Shown: positions 47,399 to 60,628, numbered from the stretch's first letter. The stretch: DNA of 64,000 bases from Lantana camara (GCA_037501455.1 CM074861.1:94217001-94281000), one strand, 5' to 3'. A program made the numbers and translations. The notes: a model not told the origin generated them from the letters alone.

Positions 47399-50300
47399 AT
47401 GCCTCCACGTAGACATCGTGATCGATCTCCAGGACGACGTCATCATCGTGATCGTACTCCTACACCTCCACCTCCACAACCACCGCCGACAGAGGCCTTT
47501 GTTAACTCAGTCATCAATATTATAGATCAAAGGCTACGAGATTATGTACCACCGGCACCTCCAGCACCACCTGCACCTGTTGTACAGCCTGAGGCACCGC
47601 TTTCTATTATACTTAGGGAGTTTCAGAATCAAAGACCTCCCAAGTTCTTTAAGGGAAATGATATACAAGCGGAATTGTGGCTGAAAGAGGTAGAGAGGAT
47701 ATGGGAACTCATTCCATGTGAGTCCCAAGAGAAGGCTCGATGCACCATCACTTTAATACAAGGGGAAGCCTATTCTTGGTGGGAAAGCACACGGATTGTA
47801 TTGGAGGCAGCTGGAGAGGAGATCAATTGGGAAATCTTTATAAGGGAATTCAAGAATAAATTCATCCCTCCCTCATCCCGTACTCGAAGATTGAGAGAAT
47901 TTACCGAATTGAAGCAAGGATCGAGGTCTATGGCTGAGTATATTTCAGAGTATGAGAGGTTATCCCGCTATGCACCAAATATAGCAGGCGATGACTTCCA
48001 TAAGGCTATGTAGTTTGTTCAACGGCTTCGACCGGATATCCAGACTGCTTTAGAGGCAGTTAATACGAGCACGTGGGCGAAGGCTACTTCAAAAGCCTTA
48101 AAGGTTGAAGATTCTGTGAATGCGAGGAGGCCAGCTTATCACCAAGGACAAGGATCAGGATCCGGCTGGGGATTTAACAAAGGAAAGAGGCCGATGAATG
48201 TACCAACTCCACCACAAAAAGGGCCTTTCAAGAAGCCTAGAGTAGGAGGTCCGATTGCACCCGTTCCACGACCACCTCAGGCTCCACCGGCTCCTAAAGG
48301 ATCTCGCAATGATCAGCCTCCATGTACTTATTGTGGATGGCCAACTCATTCTTACAACAACTGCCGAAAGAGATTGAGATTGTGTTTGATTTGTGGAAAA
48401 GGGGATCATATGGCTTTTTCATGCCCGGACAAGACTCCAGGATACCAAGCTGGGGCTCAGAGACCGATGGTTCAGACACGAGCCTATGCTCTTGAGAGCG
48501 AGGAGCAGAATGTCGAGGTTGATCCAAATGCCATGGTGGAAGGTACCGTTTGCATTCATAACACGAGCATTCATGCATTGTTCGATCCGGGTGCCACGCA
48601 TACTTTTATATCTTCTGATCTATGTGCCTCTCTGTGCCTACCTGTTACTTGTTCAAATTCCTGTTATTTTGTGAGTTCGCTTCTTGGAGGTAGTTTGCTG
48701 ACAGATCGGGTTGTCAGGGGTTGTTCAGTTTTGATAGAGGGGAAAGATTATCCAGCAGATTTCATTGTTATGCCTATGAAGAAGTATGGGGTAATCTTCG
48801 GGATGGATTGGTTGTATCGGCACCGGGCCGAAGTTGATTGTTTTAAGAAGAAGATAAAATTGGGTGAAGAGTTGATTGGAGGAGTTGGGTCGAAGAATGT
48901 ACCTCTTTTGTCGTTTATGGAAGCTCGCAAGTTGGTAAATGATGGAGCCACGGGATTTATTGCCTATCTCCTTAATAAACCAAAGGATCAATCAAGTTTT
49001 GAGGAGACGGCTGTAGTAAAGGAATATCCCGATGTATTTCCAGAAAATTTAGGTTCTCTACCACCGGATCGGGAGATTGAATTTGTTATTGATTTATATC
49101 CGAGACCAGAACCTTATTCCAAGACTCCTTATAGAATGGCTCCAGCAGAGTTGAAGGAGCTGAAGATTCAACTCGAGTAATTACTTAAGAGTGGATATAT
49201 CCGACCGAGTTCATCTCCTTGGGGTGCTCCGGTTCTCCTTGTCAAAAAGAAAGATGGGACGTTGAGAATGTGTATAGACTATCGGGAGCTTAATCGGATG
49301 ACCATCAAGAATAAGTACCCGTTGCCCCACATTGAGTATTTATTTGATATGCTGCAAGGTTCAAAGGTTTATTCAAAATTGGATTTAAGGTAAGGCTATT
49401 ACCAGTTGAAAATCCGGGAAGAGGATATACCAAAGATAGGATTTAATACCCGGTATGGGCATTATAAGTTTGTAGTGATGCCTTTTGGTTTAACAAATGC
49501 CCCTGCAGCATTCATGGACATGATGCATCGGATTTTTCGGCCGTATTTGGATAAATTCGTCGTAATCTTCATTGATGGCATTCTTGTGTATTCAAAGACT
49601 CCGGAAGATCATGCTAGGCATCTCAATTTGGTATTGGAGACGTTGACAGAGCACCGGTTGTATGCGAAGTTTAGTAAGTGTGAGTTTTGGATCGACCGGG
49701 TTGCTTTTCTAGGCCATATTATTTCAAGTAAGGGTTTGGAAGTTGATCCTTCAAAGATCGAGACGGTTATTCAGTGGCAGAGTCCGAAAAATGCTTCCGA
49801 GGTTAGAAGTTTCTTGGGATTGGCAGGTTATTACCGAAGGTTTGTAAAGGATTTTTCAAAGATAGCCAGTCCTTTAACTCGATTAACTAAGAAGGAAGCT
49901 AAATTTGAGTGGGACGAGGCATGCGAAGCGAGTTTTCAACTCTTGAAGGAAAAATTGACCACTGCACCGGTATTAGCACTTCCCGAGGGCACTGAAGGAT
50001 ACATGGTTTATACGGACACCTCGAAAGAAGGGTTGGGATGTGTTTTGATGCAGAATGGTAAGGTGATAGCTTATGCCTCGAGGAAATTGAAAGATCATGA
50101 ACAGAATTATCCCACTCACGATCTCGAGCTTGCAGCAGTGATCTTCGCTTTGGGAAAGTGGAGACACTAGCTCTACGGAGTTTCTTTTGAGATCTTTTCC
50201 GACCACAAGAGTCTCCAGTATTTGTTTTCTCAGAAGGAATTAAACAAGAGACAGAGACGTTGGATGGAGATGTTGGCGGATTATGAGTGTACGATTCGAT

Positions 50301-51907
50301 ATCATCCAGGAAAGGCCAACGTGGTCGCGGATGCGCTTAGTAGGAAAGCTAGCGTGTCAAGTGTTAAAGTGGAAACTATGGATGAATCTGAGTCTTTCAA
50401 GCTGAGAGCTAGTATTCGGAATATTACCGTTCAACTGGATCTTCAGCAGAGATTGTTTGAAGCTCAGAGAGTGGACTCCGAAGTTCAAAGGTTGGTGCAG
50501 AAAGCTAGAAATGATTCAGAGAGTCCGTTCGGATTTGATGACAACGGGCTTCTAAGGTTTAAGAATAGAGTGGTGGTTCCGGAAGAGTTAAGATGGTTGA
50601 TATTGGAAGAAGCTCATCGATCAGGGTATTCGATACATCCCGGGGGAAATAAGATGTATAAGGACTTAAAGAAATTTTATTGGTGGAATGGACTTAAGCT
50701 GGATGTGATCGACTTCGTGAGACATTGCTTGACTTGTCAAGTGGTGAAAGCAGAGCATCAGAAGCCATCGGGGCTACTGCAACGGTTACCTATTCCAGAA
50801 TGGAAATGGCAGCAAGTGGCGATGGATTTCGTTTTGGGTCTTCCACGGGTGAAAGGTGGTTTAGATGGAATTTGGGTAATAGTGAATTGACTGACGAAAT
50901 CGGCACATTTTCTAGTTGTTCGGATGTCGGATAAGGTACCTAAATTGGCTAAGAAATATGTTGATAAAATCGTCCGACTTCATGGAGTACCGGTTAGCAT
51001 TGTATCAGATCGGGATCCGAGGTTCACTTCTAGATTTTGGCAAGAATTGCAAAGGAATCTGGGCACAAGGCTTCAATTCAGCACAGCTTTCCATCCTCAG
51101 ACAGAACGGCAATCAGAAAGATTAATTAAATATTTGGAGGATATGTTGAGAGCATGTGCATTGGATTTTTCGAGTTCGTGGAACGAACAATTGCCTTTGA
51201 TTGAATTTGCCTATAACAACAGCTTTCAAGCGTCGATAGAAATGGCTCCATATGAGGCTTTCTACGGACGGAAATGCAGGTCACCGTTGTTCTTTGATTT
51301 GGAAGAATGGAATTTGACCAAGCAAGAGGGTGTGAAACGAGGAGAGAAAAAGGAAAAACCCTTTAAGGCCGTGCAAGAGGCAATTGATAAGGTCCAAATA
51401 ATCAGACAACGGATGAAAGCAGCCCAGGACAGACAGAAAAGCTATGCCGATCACCGAAGGAAAGATCTTCAGTTTGAGGTTGGTGATAGGGTATTCTTGA
51501 AAGCCTCACCTCGTAAGGGATTTTCGAACATTGGAAAAGGAGGGAAATTGAATCCTCGATATCTAGGACCGTATGAGATTTTGGAGAAAATTGGAGATAC
51601 GGCCTACCGTTTGGACCTACCCCCGAGTTTGACCGGAATTCATAATGTATTTCATGTGTCTCAGCTTCGGAAATAATATCCGGATGAATCGGAAGTTATT
51701 CCCGTTGAGGAAATGGAGTTAGAACCGAATCTCACCTTCGTTCAAAAGCCGATTAAGATATTGGATCGTAAATTTCAAGAGCTTCGAAATGGGCAGATCC
51801 CACTAGTTAAAGTTTTATGGAGAAGTGATAAAACGGAAGAGGCTACGTGGGAGACGGAAGATAAAATGAAAAGATTTCATCCCGAATTGTTTCCGGGCGA
51901 TCAATGA
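47399..51907 (+). pseudogene. gag-pol: gag-pol of the Tekay-type element, six stops and no frameshift
   Basis: One frame runs from ATG 47399 to TGA at 51905-51907, broken by stops at 48011, 49178, 49391, 50168, 50888 and 51674. Order: Gag core (GEAYSWWEST); two CCHC knuckles (about 48324-48420); protease (FDPGATHTF; the usual residue after Asp is Ser or Thr); RT with FIDG at about 49568-49579 where FIDD is required; RNase H ([10 protein letters not shown]); integrase zinc domain (CLTCQVVK); catalytic core ([21 protein letters not shown]); and a C-terminal chromodomain (PLVKVLWRSDKTEEATWE), diagnostic of chromoviruses. At least two stops look like C-to-T changes (CAG to TAG at 48011; CGA to TGA at 50888, inferred from the family). 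Confidence 0.93.
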
Positions 51908-51922
51908 ATCCGAGGACGGATT

Positions 51923-51940
51923 CTTTTAAGGGGGAGAGAT
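51923..51940 (+). other. Polypurine tract
   Basis: AAGGGGGAGAGAT lies directly before the 3' LTR. Confidence 0.9.
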
Positions 51941-52200
51941 TGTGACGCCCCGATAATTCGGCCGTACAGGTATGTCGTAAGTGTTTACCAAATTGCGCGA
52001 AATAATTAATTATACGTGTTTTATGTATTTAATTTATATTTTAATTATATTAAATGTTAATTATTTTATTTAATGTTATTAATATTAAATACATTTATAT
52101 AATATAAATATATTTATATATATATTATTGTGTACGTGTGCATGAAAATAATTATGCATGCATTTATATTTATAACTTATATATGCATGCATGTATTCAT

Positions 52201-52236
<36 letters not shown>

Positions 52237-53909
52237 TATGCATGCATTATTAATTATAATATATTATATACGTATTTATAGTATATTTTTTGTAATATTG
52301 TTAATTTTATTGTTACATTGCGTATGAGTGATATTTACGTGCTTCGTTTCTATTTGAATTGATACCGGAATTTCGTGCGAATTTAATATGTTGAACTTAT
52401 ACGTGTCTTTTATATGAATATTTTTTCGTTTCGTATTTTCGGATTCATTTGCTTGTGTTTCGGATTTAATTTGAATTTTGGAATCCAAGTCGGGGGCTAA
52501 CGAGCACTTAGCGCACCCTTGGTTCCGTATTTAATATCTTGAGCTCGGGAACTCGGATTCGAGTTCCGTCAACTTCGCTGAACTCGTAACGAAAATTTGA
52601 GTTTAGTAAACTTAGCCTTATATTTTTCTAACGTCATTTGAACCTCCGAAATTCAACCGAAAAACGAAACGGCGACGAAACTGACCTTGTTGCACTAAAA
52701 TGGCCATAACTTATTCATTTGTTGACCAAATTAACCATGGTTTGATGCTATAGAACCCTAACTCAACCACCTAACCTTATGTACCAAGCCCTAACCGAAC
52801 CAACCCTCACACAATTCACAAATCTCAGCCAAAGTTACTGCTTTCCAGTGCTATCCCGTAACCTTGCATTCCTTGGAGATTTTGGAGCTCAAATCTCATC
52901 CAATCTTCATCCAATCAACAAGGTAAGCTTAGGGTTGTAATATATGTTCATTTCTGATCATTTTCATCCTTTCATCCCCAAATTTGAGCATGGTTTCTTG
53001 GGTTTTTGACTGATATTCGAAAATAAGAGGTTTAGAGCCAATTTGATGATCTTGTTCAATTCTTGATGGTTTTGATTGATTCCAAGAATGAGAATGATTG
53101 TTTTGACATTCTCTTCTCATTTATGATCATTAATTGCATGGTAGTTGAAGTATTTATGAGATATCAATTTTGGAACATTGAGAAAAACTTCATGTAATGT
53201 CACGTATGACAGCTTTTCTTGGTTGAGCTTGTTTGAAACTGATTTATATGTTGAAATTGTGTGGATTTGCTGCGTTTTGATAGCCTAATTGACCTGAACT
53301 TATTAAGATTACTTGAGATCATTCTATGCCCTGTTTTCGCGTGAGTTTGCCCTGTTTTTTGGCCTGAAAGTTGCTGTCAAAACTGCTGCGTTCTTCCCTT
53401 GCTTTTGCTGTCAATTTTGTGCATTGTTAGGGCTGGTTTTGTGCTGCATTTCATGTCATTTATTGCTGCATATATTGCCTATTTGTTGCTTGAGATGTTG
53501 CTGCATTGTAAGCTAGAAAACAGGGGCTGATCTGCGTGTTGAACTGCTGCGTTCGTGCGACACGGGGGTGTCTTTCTGCCCCTTTTCAGCTTGTAACGGG
53601 CGTGCACGAGGGGTGGGTTTTTCTGTACCGAGACACGGGGGTGTCTCGGTTTGTTCTTTGGGGGTGACACGGGGGTGTCACCTTGTAATTCCATGCATGT
53701 TTTGCTGTTGACGTGAACTGCTGCTGCTACTACTGGTTTCTTTTTTCTTTCTTGCATGAATTGCTAATTGTTAATGCATGATTTGCGTGCATAATGTTTG
53801 CATGCATATATGTATATAATTATACCTAAACTATTGCATGCATGTGTTTTATTTGCATGAAAAAAATTTCAGGAATTGGTTTTGCATGCATGGGTTACGT
53901 ATGCATGTG

Positions 53910-53972
<63 letters not shown>

Positions 53973-55594
53973 ATATAGTATATGTATATTATATTTAATT
54001 ATATATTTATATATGTTTATTAAATATTAAATGTTATTTGATTTAATTGAATTATAGAATTTAATTGTTACATATTTCATGTTTTAATTAATTTTTGATA
54101 TTTAATTGAATGTATTTAATTGTTTAATTTCTAATTGTAAATGCGATTGAATGTGTTTAATTGTTTATGTTCCAAATTTAAATGTGATTTAACTTGTACT
54201 ATGATATATTTGAATTTCTTGAATTAATTTGATTGAAAATGTGGAATTATGAAAGTGAATGAAAGTGAATGACTTGATTATGTGATTTAATTGTATTAAT
54301 AGTGCACATGAACATTTTCATAACATAATTTTATCTTTTATATATTCATATCATGATCATTGCATTGCCGAGCATCTTATTTGGCCATAATGAGTCTCAC
54401 TTCACCTTTCTTGCACAGATTTTGATCCAGTGGGAGACGAGGCCGGTCAGTGAGGCTCGTGCTTTCTTCTTTTGACGGTTTAAGGTGGGTTTTTCTTCTA
54501 TGTAGATATAAGACCCTATATATCCCTTCAATGTGAAAGTTTTCGACCAAAATTAATATATATATAGAGAGTCATTTTAAGGAGTAAATGTTTTCAACGT
54601 AAAACCTTATTTTATAAACCCTACCTAATGTTTTGGCGAGAAATGATCGAATGCCCGAATGGGGCCCAGGGACTTAGTGTGAGTGGCTATCCGGGGAGGC
54701 ACGGGCCGACGGTGATCCCTCACACTAGTTCCACCAATGAACGGCGTAACCGGACCTCGTTAGGAGTTAGCGAGGAATGGACGCTGAGCGCCATCTGGGG
54801 AGTCATGTAACCCCTTTTGGTCAATGAATGGGTGGTTGGGCCTTGCAAACCCACCACCAACCCGGAGGAAGAAGGAGTAAATGTTAATGAATGTGCACAA
54901 GAGAATGATTGCATGAAAAGAAAGAATGAATGAATGTTTAAATGGTTTACACAAGGTGTTGGTTGGAGATAATGCACGCCCACTCGCCGGGCCACTAATG
55001 ACCTAATGTTAATGATTCGTTATAATCCCTTTTGATGATTTCTATTCACCCACTTGGGAAAGTCTTTAAAAACCTCACTTGGGATTATAGCTTGCATGTG
55101 ATTGTTTAATTACTGTCATATATTCTATTTATGCCCTGTTTTATACCCACCAGTCCCTTTTGGACTGAACCCGTTTGGTTTTCAGTTGTGTTGTGCAGGT
55201 GTTGAGGGAGCTAGGCGGGAATACGAGTCCTAGGTCTTGCATTCGTCTCTAGCTCTTATATTTTGGTCTCACACTTGCATACTTTTATTTCGATCATTGT
55301 ATATGTATAATGATGTGGAGCGTACATGTTTTGGGCCGTGATGGCAATTGATGATGTATATGACTTATTTTTGGAGCTTGGATGCTCATGGTACATATAT
55401 ATATGGTATACGTTCGTTTATTGCTTCCGCTTTAATGTTTTATATTGTTTTATGGTTTTAAGGGTTAGCCCACCTAGCTTAGAGTGTGTGTTTGTCCCCG
55501 TTCGCCGTGATTTGGCTCGGGTATGGATCGTCCATTTCATATTCGGGTCAGGTCTCGGTGCGGGGGATGTGACGCCTTGCGCTCGGGTGTTACA
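51941..55594 (+). repeat. 3' LTR of the 12-kb Tekay-type element
   Basis: 3,654 bp, longer than the 5' copy mainly through an expanded TA tract (about 53917-53967). The three hairpins recur at 53559-53572, 53628-53649 and 53663-53682. Confidence 0.94.
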
Positions 55595-55599
55595 CTAAA

Positions 55600-56786
55600 A
55601 ATGTAATTTTATGCAGAATATTTTGTTCTGTCAGGCATGCGGGAACGGCCGTTCCAGCTTCACTTTGTAAATGGGAAGGGCCGTTCCCGTGGCCCTTCAA
55701 AACGTGCCAACGTTTTCCAATTTTAAAACACGCTGAGGCTGGGAACGGCCCTTCCGGCACGTAGGCCAGAATGGGAACGGCCGTTCCCCGTCTCGGCCGC
55801 CTATTTTATTTAAAAAGGTGGGAACGCCCGTTCCCACAATGCCTTGAGGCTGGGAACGGTCGTTCCCAATTCTGCAACTGGAAAGAACAGAGAAGAACAG
55901 AGCATGGCTACGGGAAACAACAACCAAGCCTCAAATCTTCCAAGTTTGATCAACAAAGCTATGATTTTCTGGAAATATGATGCTCATATATTCAAAAGAT
56001 GGTAAAATAATACTTAAACACTCAAAACATGAAATATCATCAAGAAATCCAAGCTTCATACCCATGCTCTTATTGATCAACCAAGCTTAAATTTCCAATA
56101 AATTCATGAGGAAATCATGCCATAATTCATGCTATGATCACATAATCATGCTCCCAATTCCAATTAATTCATCTAGCATATACTTCTCTAACCCTAGCTC
56201 AACCAAATATGATCAAGAACCATGAATTCATGCAAAGCCAACCTTGAAATGAAAGGAGTAAAGAAAATGGATGAAGATGATGATCAACTCCCAATTCTTG
56301 CAATATTTCTTGGAAATCCTTGACGAAAAGTATGAAAATCTCTTCCCTTTTCTTTCTTGTATGAACCGATATCAATAAGCAAGTGTGGTTGGGATATTTT
56401 CATCAAGAATGAGAGCAAGGGAAGCTTGGAGATGCATATAACGTAACATCCCTTTTTGAAATGTGTGGAATATCCAATTTTGCCACTTAACCCTCCAAGA
56501 CTTCAAGTTATGCGATGAAGGATATAAGGTTTTGAGAATTGATCAATTAAGTCCTTGAAATGTTATACAATTAAGTCCCTAGAGTTTAAGACATATCTAA
56601 CTAGGGACAATTTAGTAATTAAATCATACTCGGTAAATATTTTATGAAATGAATATTTTCAAGTCATGAAAGAAATTCTCAATTTTGATATAAATTCATA
56701 AAATTTTCATGAAAGTATTTTAAAATATCATTTATAAAATTATTTTAAAACATAAGGTATTAATAAATGAAAATCGGAGCGTTACA
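55600..56786 (-). repeat. Solo LTR of the first Tekay-type family, part 2 (5' portion)
   Basis: Continuation of the reverse LTR across the 12-kb insertion. On the minus strand it starts TGTAACGCTCCGATTTTC at 56786. Six GGGAACGG-CCGTTCCC-type palindromes lie at 55641-55870, the same place as in the young LTRs. Confidence 0.88.
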
Positions 56787-56791
56787 CTTAT

Positions 56792-57554
56792 AATTTTAAA
56801 AAAAAAAAAAAACTTAGATATATGTATGGAGTCAAGAAGGAAAGAGGCAAGTATTTTCTGTAGCACATTTCTAAATATGAATTACTTTGTGCATACGACA
56901 CCATATATATCAAGATTGACTTTAAGTAATTTTATAATTAAAAAAAGTCAATTGGGAAGAAACTATTAACTAAGAAAAAATTGTTATGCATGTGTAATTC
57001 GGTCAGGGGTCGGTTCATGCTCGGGATCTTGTGTTTTGGTTGTATTTCATCTCTTATTTTATTTATATATACAAGTTAAGTGTTTTAATAGAGATTGAGC
57101 TTAGAAAAGAGAAATAACTGTAATAAAAGATCTCTCTGTTAATCTTTAATACACTTTATATATATATATATGAGTAAAACACAATTTTAAAATAGAAGAT
57201 CGCAAGGCCTCGGTTCAAGTTAAATTAATTTGGAAATTTTGGATCGGAATCTAATAGTATACTTTGATGATCAGATTCATCAACTCCTAATTTAGATGGA
57301 TTTATATCGAATTTGATAAAAATATAATATAATTTAAAAAAAAATAAAAAATAAACACAATTATATAATATTTCCCAAAAATACTAGTTGATGAATTGCG
57401 TATTAATTATTGTCATATTCATCTGTAAAATGTAAATTTAAAATTTCAAAAAGAAATACTAACTCAAAATTTTGTCTTTTAAGAAGATAATGGAAGGTAT
57501 AGTATTGAATACAATGATTGTATATTGAGGTTCTGGCACGATTATCTTTATTAG

Positions 57555-57591
<37 letters not shown>

Positions 57592-57723
57592 CAAGTCGAA
57601 CTGAATTTAAAGTTCAAGTCCTTCGATTCGGAAGTATAACTCCCAATAAGGACTCGTACTAAATTAGTCAGTTCGCATAGGCAGTGAGCTAGCCCAAAAC
57701 CCATAAAACTAAACGAAGTAAAT
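56792..57723. other. Gene-free AT-rich DNA with TA tracts
   Basis: No gene was seen. TA microsatellites occur at about 57157-57172 and 57557-57590. Confidence 0.6.
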
Positions 57724-57728
57724 AGTAT

Positions 57729-58556
57729 TGATGGGGTCAAAATACGCTTGACCCGCGTTTGGACACGTGACGACACAAGAAGGTAACACGTGGCCCTTCA
57801 TGACCGGGATAGTCATCAACAAGCGTACAAGGCTCCCGAGCGTCAAAGTCCCTAAAGAACACGTGTCGTCTCTGCTGTGCGCACGAGTGGTCATCCTTGC
57901 CGCTCTCTAACGAGCGCACCTCACAAAACAGAACAAAGTCCCAGCTTATCTTGGAAGTCCTCTTCGAGCGTTATCACCCCTAGAAGAAGCTTCCACTCCC
58001 CCTCGTTACGCAGCTTTGGCCTCCATCCCCTAGCGGATTCTCTGGCCTCCAAGGCCCTTAGTTGACACGAGCGTACTCTTAGTCCTCGTTACCAACCCCC
58101 TAAAACGGCTCTCTGACACCCCGTACGTGCCGCGCACCTGCCACTGTTGCCAACACTAACTTTCACCGGCTTTTTCAGAAGATTCCTCTTAGGTTTCTCT
58201 CATAACGCCACGTGTTAGGGCAACATTTGGTCAGGACCACACAGTGCAAATGACCAAAGGGTCCCTGACCCTCAACTATAAATAGATGAGTTCATCCCCT
58301 GCACTGTAAGCAAGCTTCCATACCTGAGCTCTGCAATTACTTTTCTTCTCTTTCAGTTCCTTAACTGACTTGAGCGTCGGAGAGTCAAACTGGGCATCCC
58401 CCCCAGTCTCCCAGCTTGACCTTCTGATTGTTTGTTCTTGGTGTTTGTCCTAGCAGGTAGAACCCCTCTTCCATCCGGCGATCATTTTTCGGTTTCCCCC
58501 ACATATATCAAATAAAAATTGACCGGAGTTCGGCACTTCACTTTCCTAACCCATCA
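57729..58556 (+). mobile_element. Solo LTR, probable Ty3/gypsy, 828 bp
   Basis: Starts TGATGGGGTCAAAATACGC and ends …CCTAACCCATCA, flanked by AGTAT at 57724-57728 and 58557-58561. It contains a promoter-like CTATAAATAGA (58277-58287) and CACGTG/ACACGTG boxes. The GC-rich composition differs sharply from its flanks. No internal region remains, consistent with LTR-LTR recombination. The exact lineage is unassigned. Confidence 0.88.
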
Positions 58557-58561
58557 AGTAT

Positions 58562-58879
58562 ATGAGATTCTTGTAGAGTAGCGTGTAAGTAATAATAAAT
58601 ATCATCGAATCTACAATAAATTAGATAACTTATCAAATAGAGATTGAATACTTAGATACTGTGTGAAATTCTTGTAAAGTAGCACGCAAGAAATAATAAA
58701 TATAAGAGATGACATTGAATCTAGAAGAAATTAGAAAACTTATCATTTAAGGATTTATTGTTTATAAATTAAACGAGGATTAGGTGAGTTAAATCAAGAA
58801 AAATACAAAAAGAATAGAGAAGAGAGAGGAGAAAGAAGTGAAAGTGTTTAGGGGATGACGCTAACAATATAAAATGCTA
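58562..58879. repeat. Imperfect tandem duplication of about 100 bp
   Basis: ATTCTTGTA.AGTAGC..G.AAG.AATAATAAATA followed by GAATCTA.A..AAATTAGA.AACTTATCA occurs at about 58568-58640 and again at about 58671-58750. Confidence 0.65.
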
Positions 58880-59066
58880 CCAACGGGCAGTTGGTTCAAG
58901 TGAATAGGGGCTTGAGTTCAATTAAACAAGGTCTCAGATTCGAACCTTGGATATAAAAAATTACGTTGGGAGAGGTCCCCACAATAAGCGCCTTCAGCTA
59001 TATCGGGAGATTAGTCCTTCACTCAATTGGATGGGGAGAAACTCTGAGAGATAAAAATAAAATAAA
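58880..59066 (+). mobile_element. tRNA-derived SINE with 11-bp target duplication
   Basis: 187 bp beginning CCAACGGGCAGTTGGTTCAA (A-box-like). A B-box-like GATTCGAACC lies at 58937-58946, and the 3' tail is A-rich (AAAATAAAATAAA). ATAAAATGCTA is duplicated at 58869-58879 and 59067-59077, as expected of target-primed insertion. Confidence 0.78.
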
Positions 59067-59077
59067 ATAAAATGCTA

Positions 59078-59719
59078 AATTAATAAGTCATTGATAAAAG
59101 GTAGGACCAATGTTTAACGAATTGAGTTTCTTAATTTTGTATTGAGTCCATATATTTTGAATTATGAATATTTATAAGGGGAAAAGATGGATTAAAATTT
59201 TTTATGGGTTGAAAATATATGTATGTTAGCCCAAATGCCATTTATAGCCCATCGTCCGAAGCCCACATAAGGTCCTTTTCTTTTAACACGTACTCACGAG
59301 CATTAATCTCTTAATAAATTCGAGTAAGCCTTTTTGTTTAGTACAGAAGAGTTCTCCATATCTGTTTTAAATGGGTAGAAAATTTTTATCCCAAACTCGA
59401 TTTGATCCAATTTAATTAATTAAAAAAATAATTATATTATATTTATTATTTGATTTAACTACACGATTCCTAAGGAATCGTGAAAATGATAATTTATAGC
59501 ATTTCATGATTCCAGTGCACAGAGATAGTCAACTGTTCTCTGTCCTAGTCAATAAGGATTGATCCAAGTGATTAATGTCACTTAATGGGTTCATTCTCGA
59601 AGGTAAAGTTTCGGATTAGATTCCAGTTTGAATGTACGTGTATTAAAAAAAAAAAATTGTTCTCGATCCTCCCTTATATGGATAATTATGTTCAAAGCAC
59701 ATACTTTGAGAGATCTCGT
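59078..59719. other. Gene-free AT-rich DNA
   Basis: No gene or element boundary was recognised. Confidence 0.55.
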
Positions 59720-59727
59720 ATTCTAAT

Positions 59728-60628
59728 CAATGTTTTCAAAACCGGACCGGAGGGCGAACTGGCAAGCTTACTGGTCACCGGTCCAACCGGTTCGACCGGT
59801 TCAACCATTGATCGAACCGGTATGACGTAATAAATAATTTATTATTTTAATTAACTAAATATATAATATTATAAATATGTAAGATAAATTACTAGTTACT
59901 AATATTTAAAAAATAATATTTTTTTACATAATATCTAAAACAAATATTACATTTAAAACACAAATTTATATTTTTTTTGAACGATACAAAGTTTTATTAT
60001 TTTTCATAAAATTAAAATGTCTCATAATAACTAATTCATAATAACAAAAATTAGAAAAAGACAAAAAAGAAAAAAAATATATATATTTTTAATTTACCCA
60101 AATCTTTCACCAAAAAAAGAAATTTACCCAAACCCTAAAAAAAGCCCATAAGCCCAAAAGTAGTTATTTTAAAAAGGAAAACCTATTGGCTATTGGAATC
60201 GTGTCTCCGCCACCCGACTGTTCTTTTTCTCCATCAACCATCATTATCTCGTTTAAGTAATTAATCTTTAGTTTTTCTCTCAACAATTCATTCCACATTT
60301 TGATAAAAGATTTTCGTCTAGAAGAGGTTCCTCTCTCTCCCTCACAAGAAGACTCTGAAAAATATATAGAGCTTCGCTGTTGCTGCGTGAAATTCTAGGA
60401 AAAGGAACAAGAATGGAGGAAAAATGTTGCGTGAAATTCTGGAAAAAATATATGGTGGGCAAGGCTGATCTGAAAACCGGCGGTCCGATCCGGTTTTTGG
60501 TGTCAAAACCGCTGGTTAACCGGTCGGTTTTCCGATTCCCGACTGGTCTGAACTCCATGACTACCTGGACCGGACACTCCACCGGTCACCGGTCGGACCC
60601 GACGGTCCGGTCCGATTTTAAGAACACT
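59728..60628. mobile_element. TIR element rich in ACCGG motifs, probably non-autonomous hAT-type
   Basis: Left end CAATGTTTTCAAAACCGGAC and right end (reverse complement AGTGTTCTTAAAATCGGACC) are inverted repeats. Both arms then carry dense ACCGG/CCGGT motifs. Flanks ATTCTAAT (59720-59727) and ATTCTATG (60629-60636) share six of eight bases. No transposase is present. Confidence 0.65.

Larger units (their letters stand above)
43578..55594 (+). mobile_element. Full-length Tekay/Del-type Ty3/gypsy retrotransposon, inactive
   Basis: 12,017 bp with TGTGACGCC…GTTACA ends and CTAAA duplications at 43573-43577 and 55595-55599. LTRs are 3,609 and 3,654 bp, differing by scattered substitutions and TA-tract length. 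It has an initiator-Met primer site, one gag-pol frame in the chromovirus order and a polypurine tract. It is inserted inside the solo LTR and is therefore younger than it. Six in-frame stops and a mutated RT active site make it incapable of autonomous transposition. Confidence 0.95.

Noticed and set aside
47399..51907. Programmed stop readthrough between gag and pol
   Set aside because: Six stops scattered through gag and pol plus a mutated RT site point to decay, and the gag stop is not at the same codon in the two elements.
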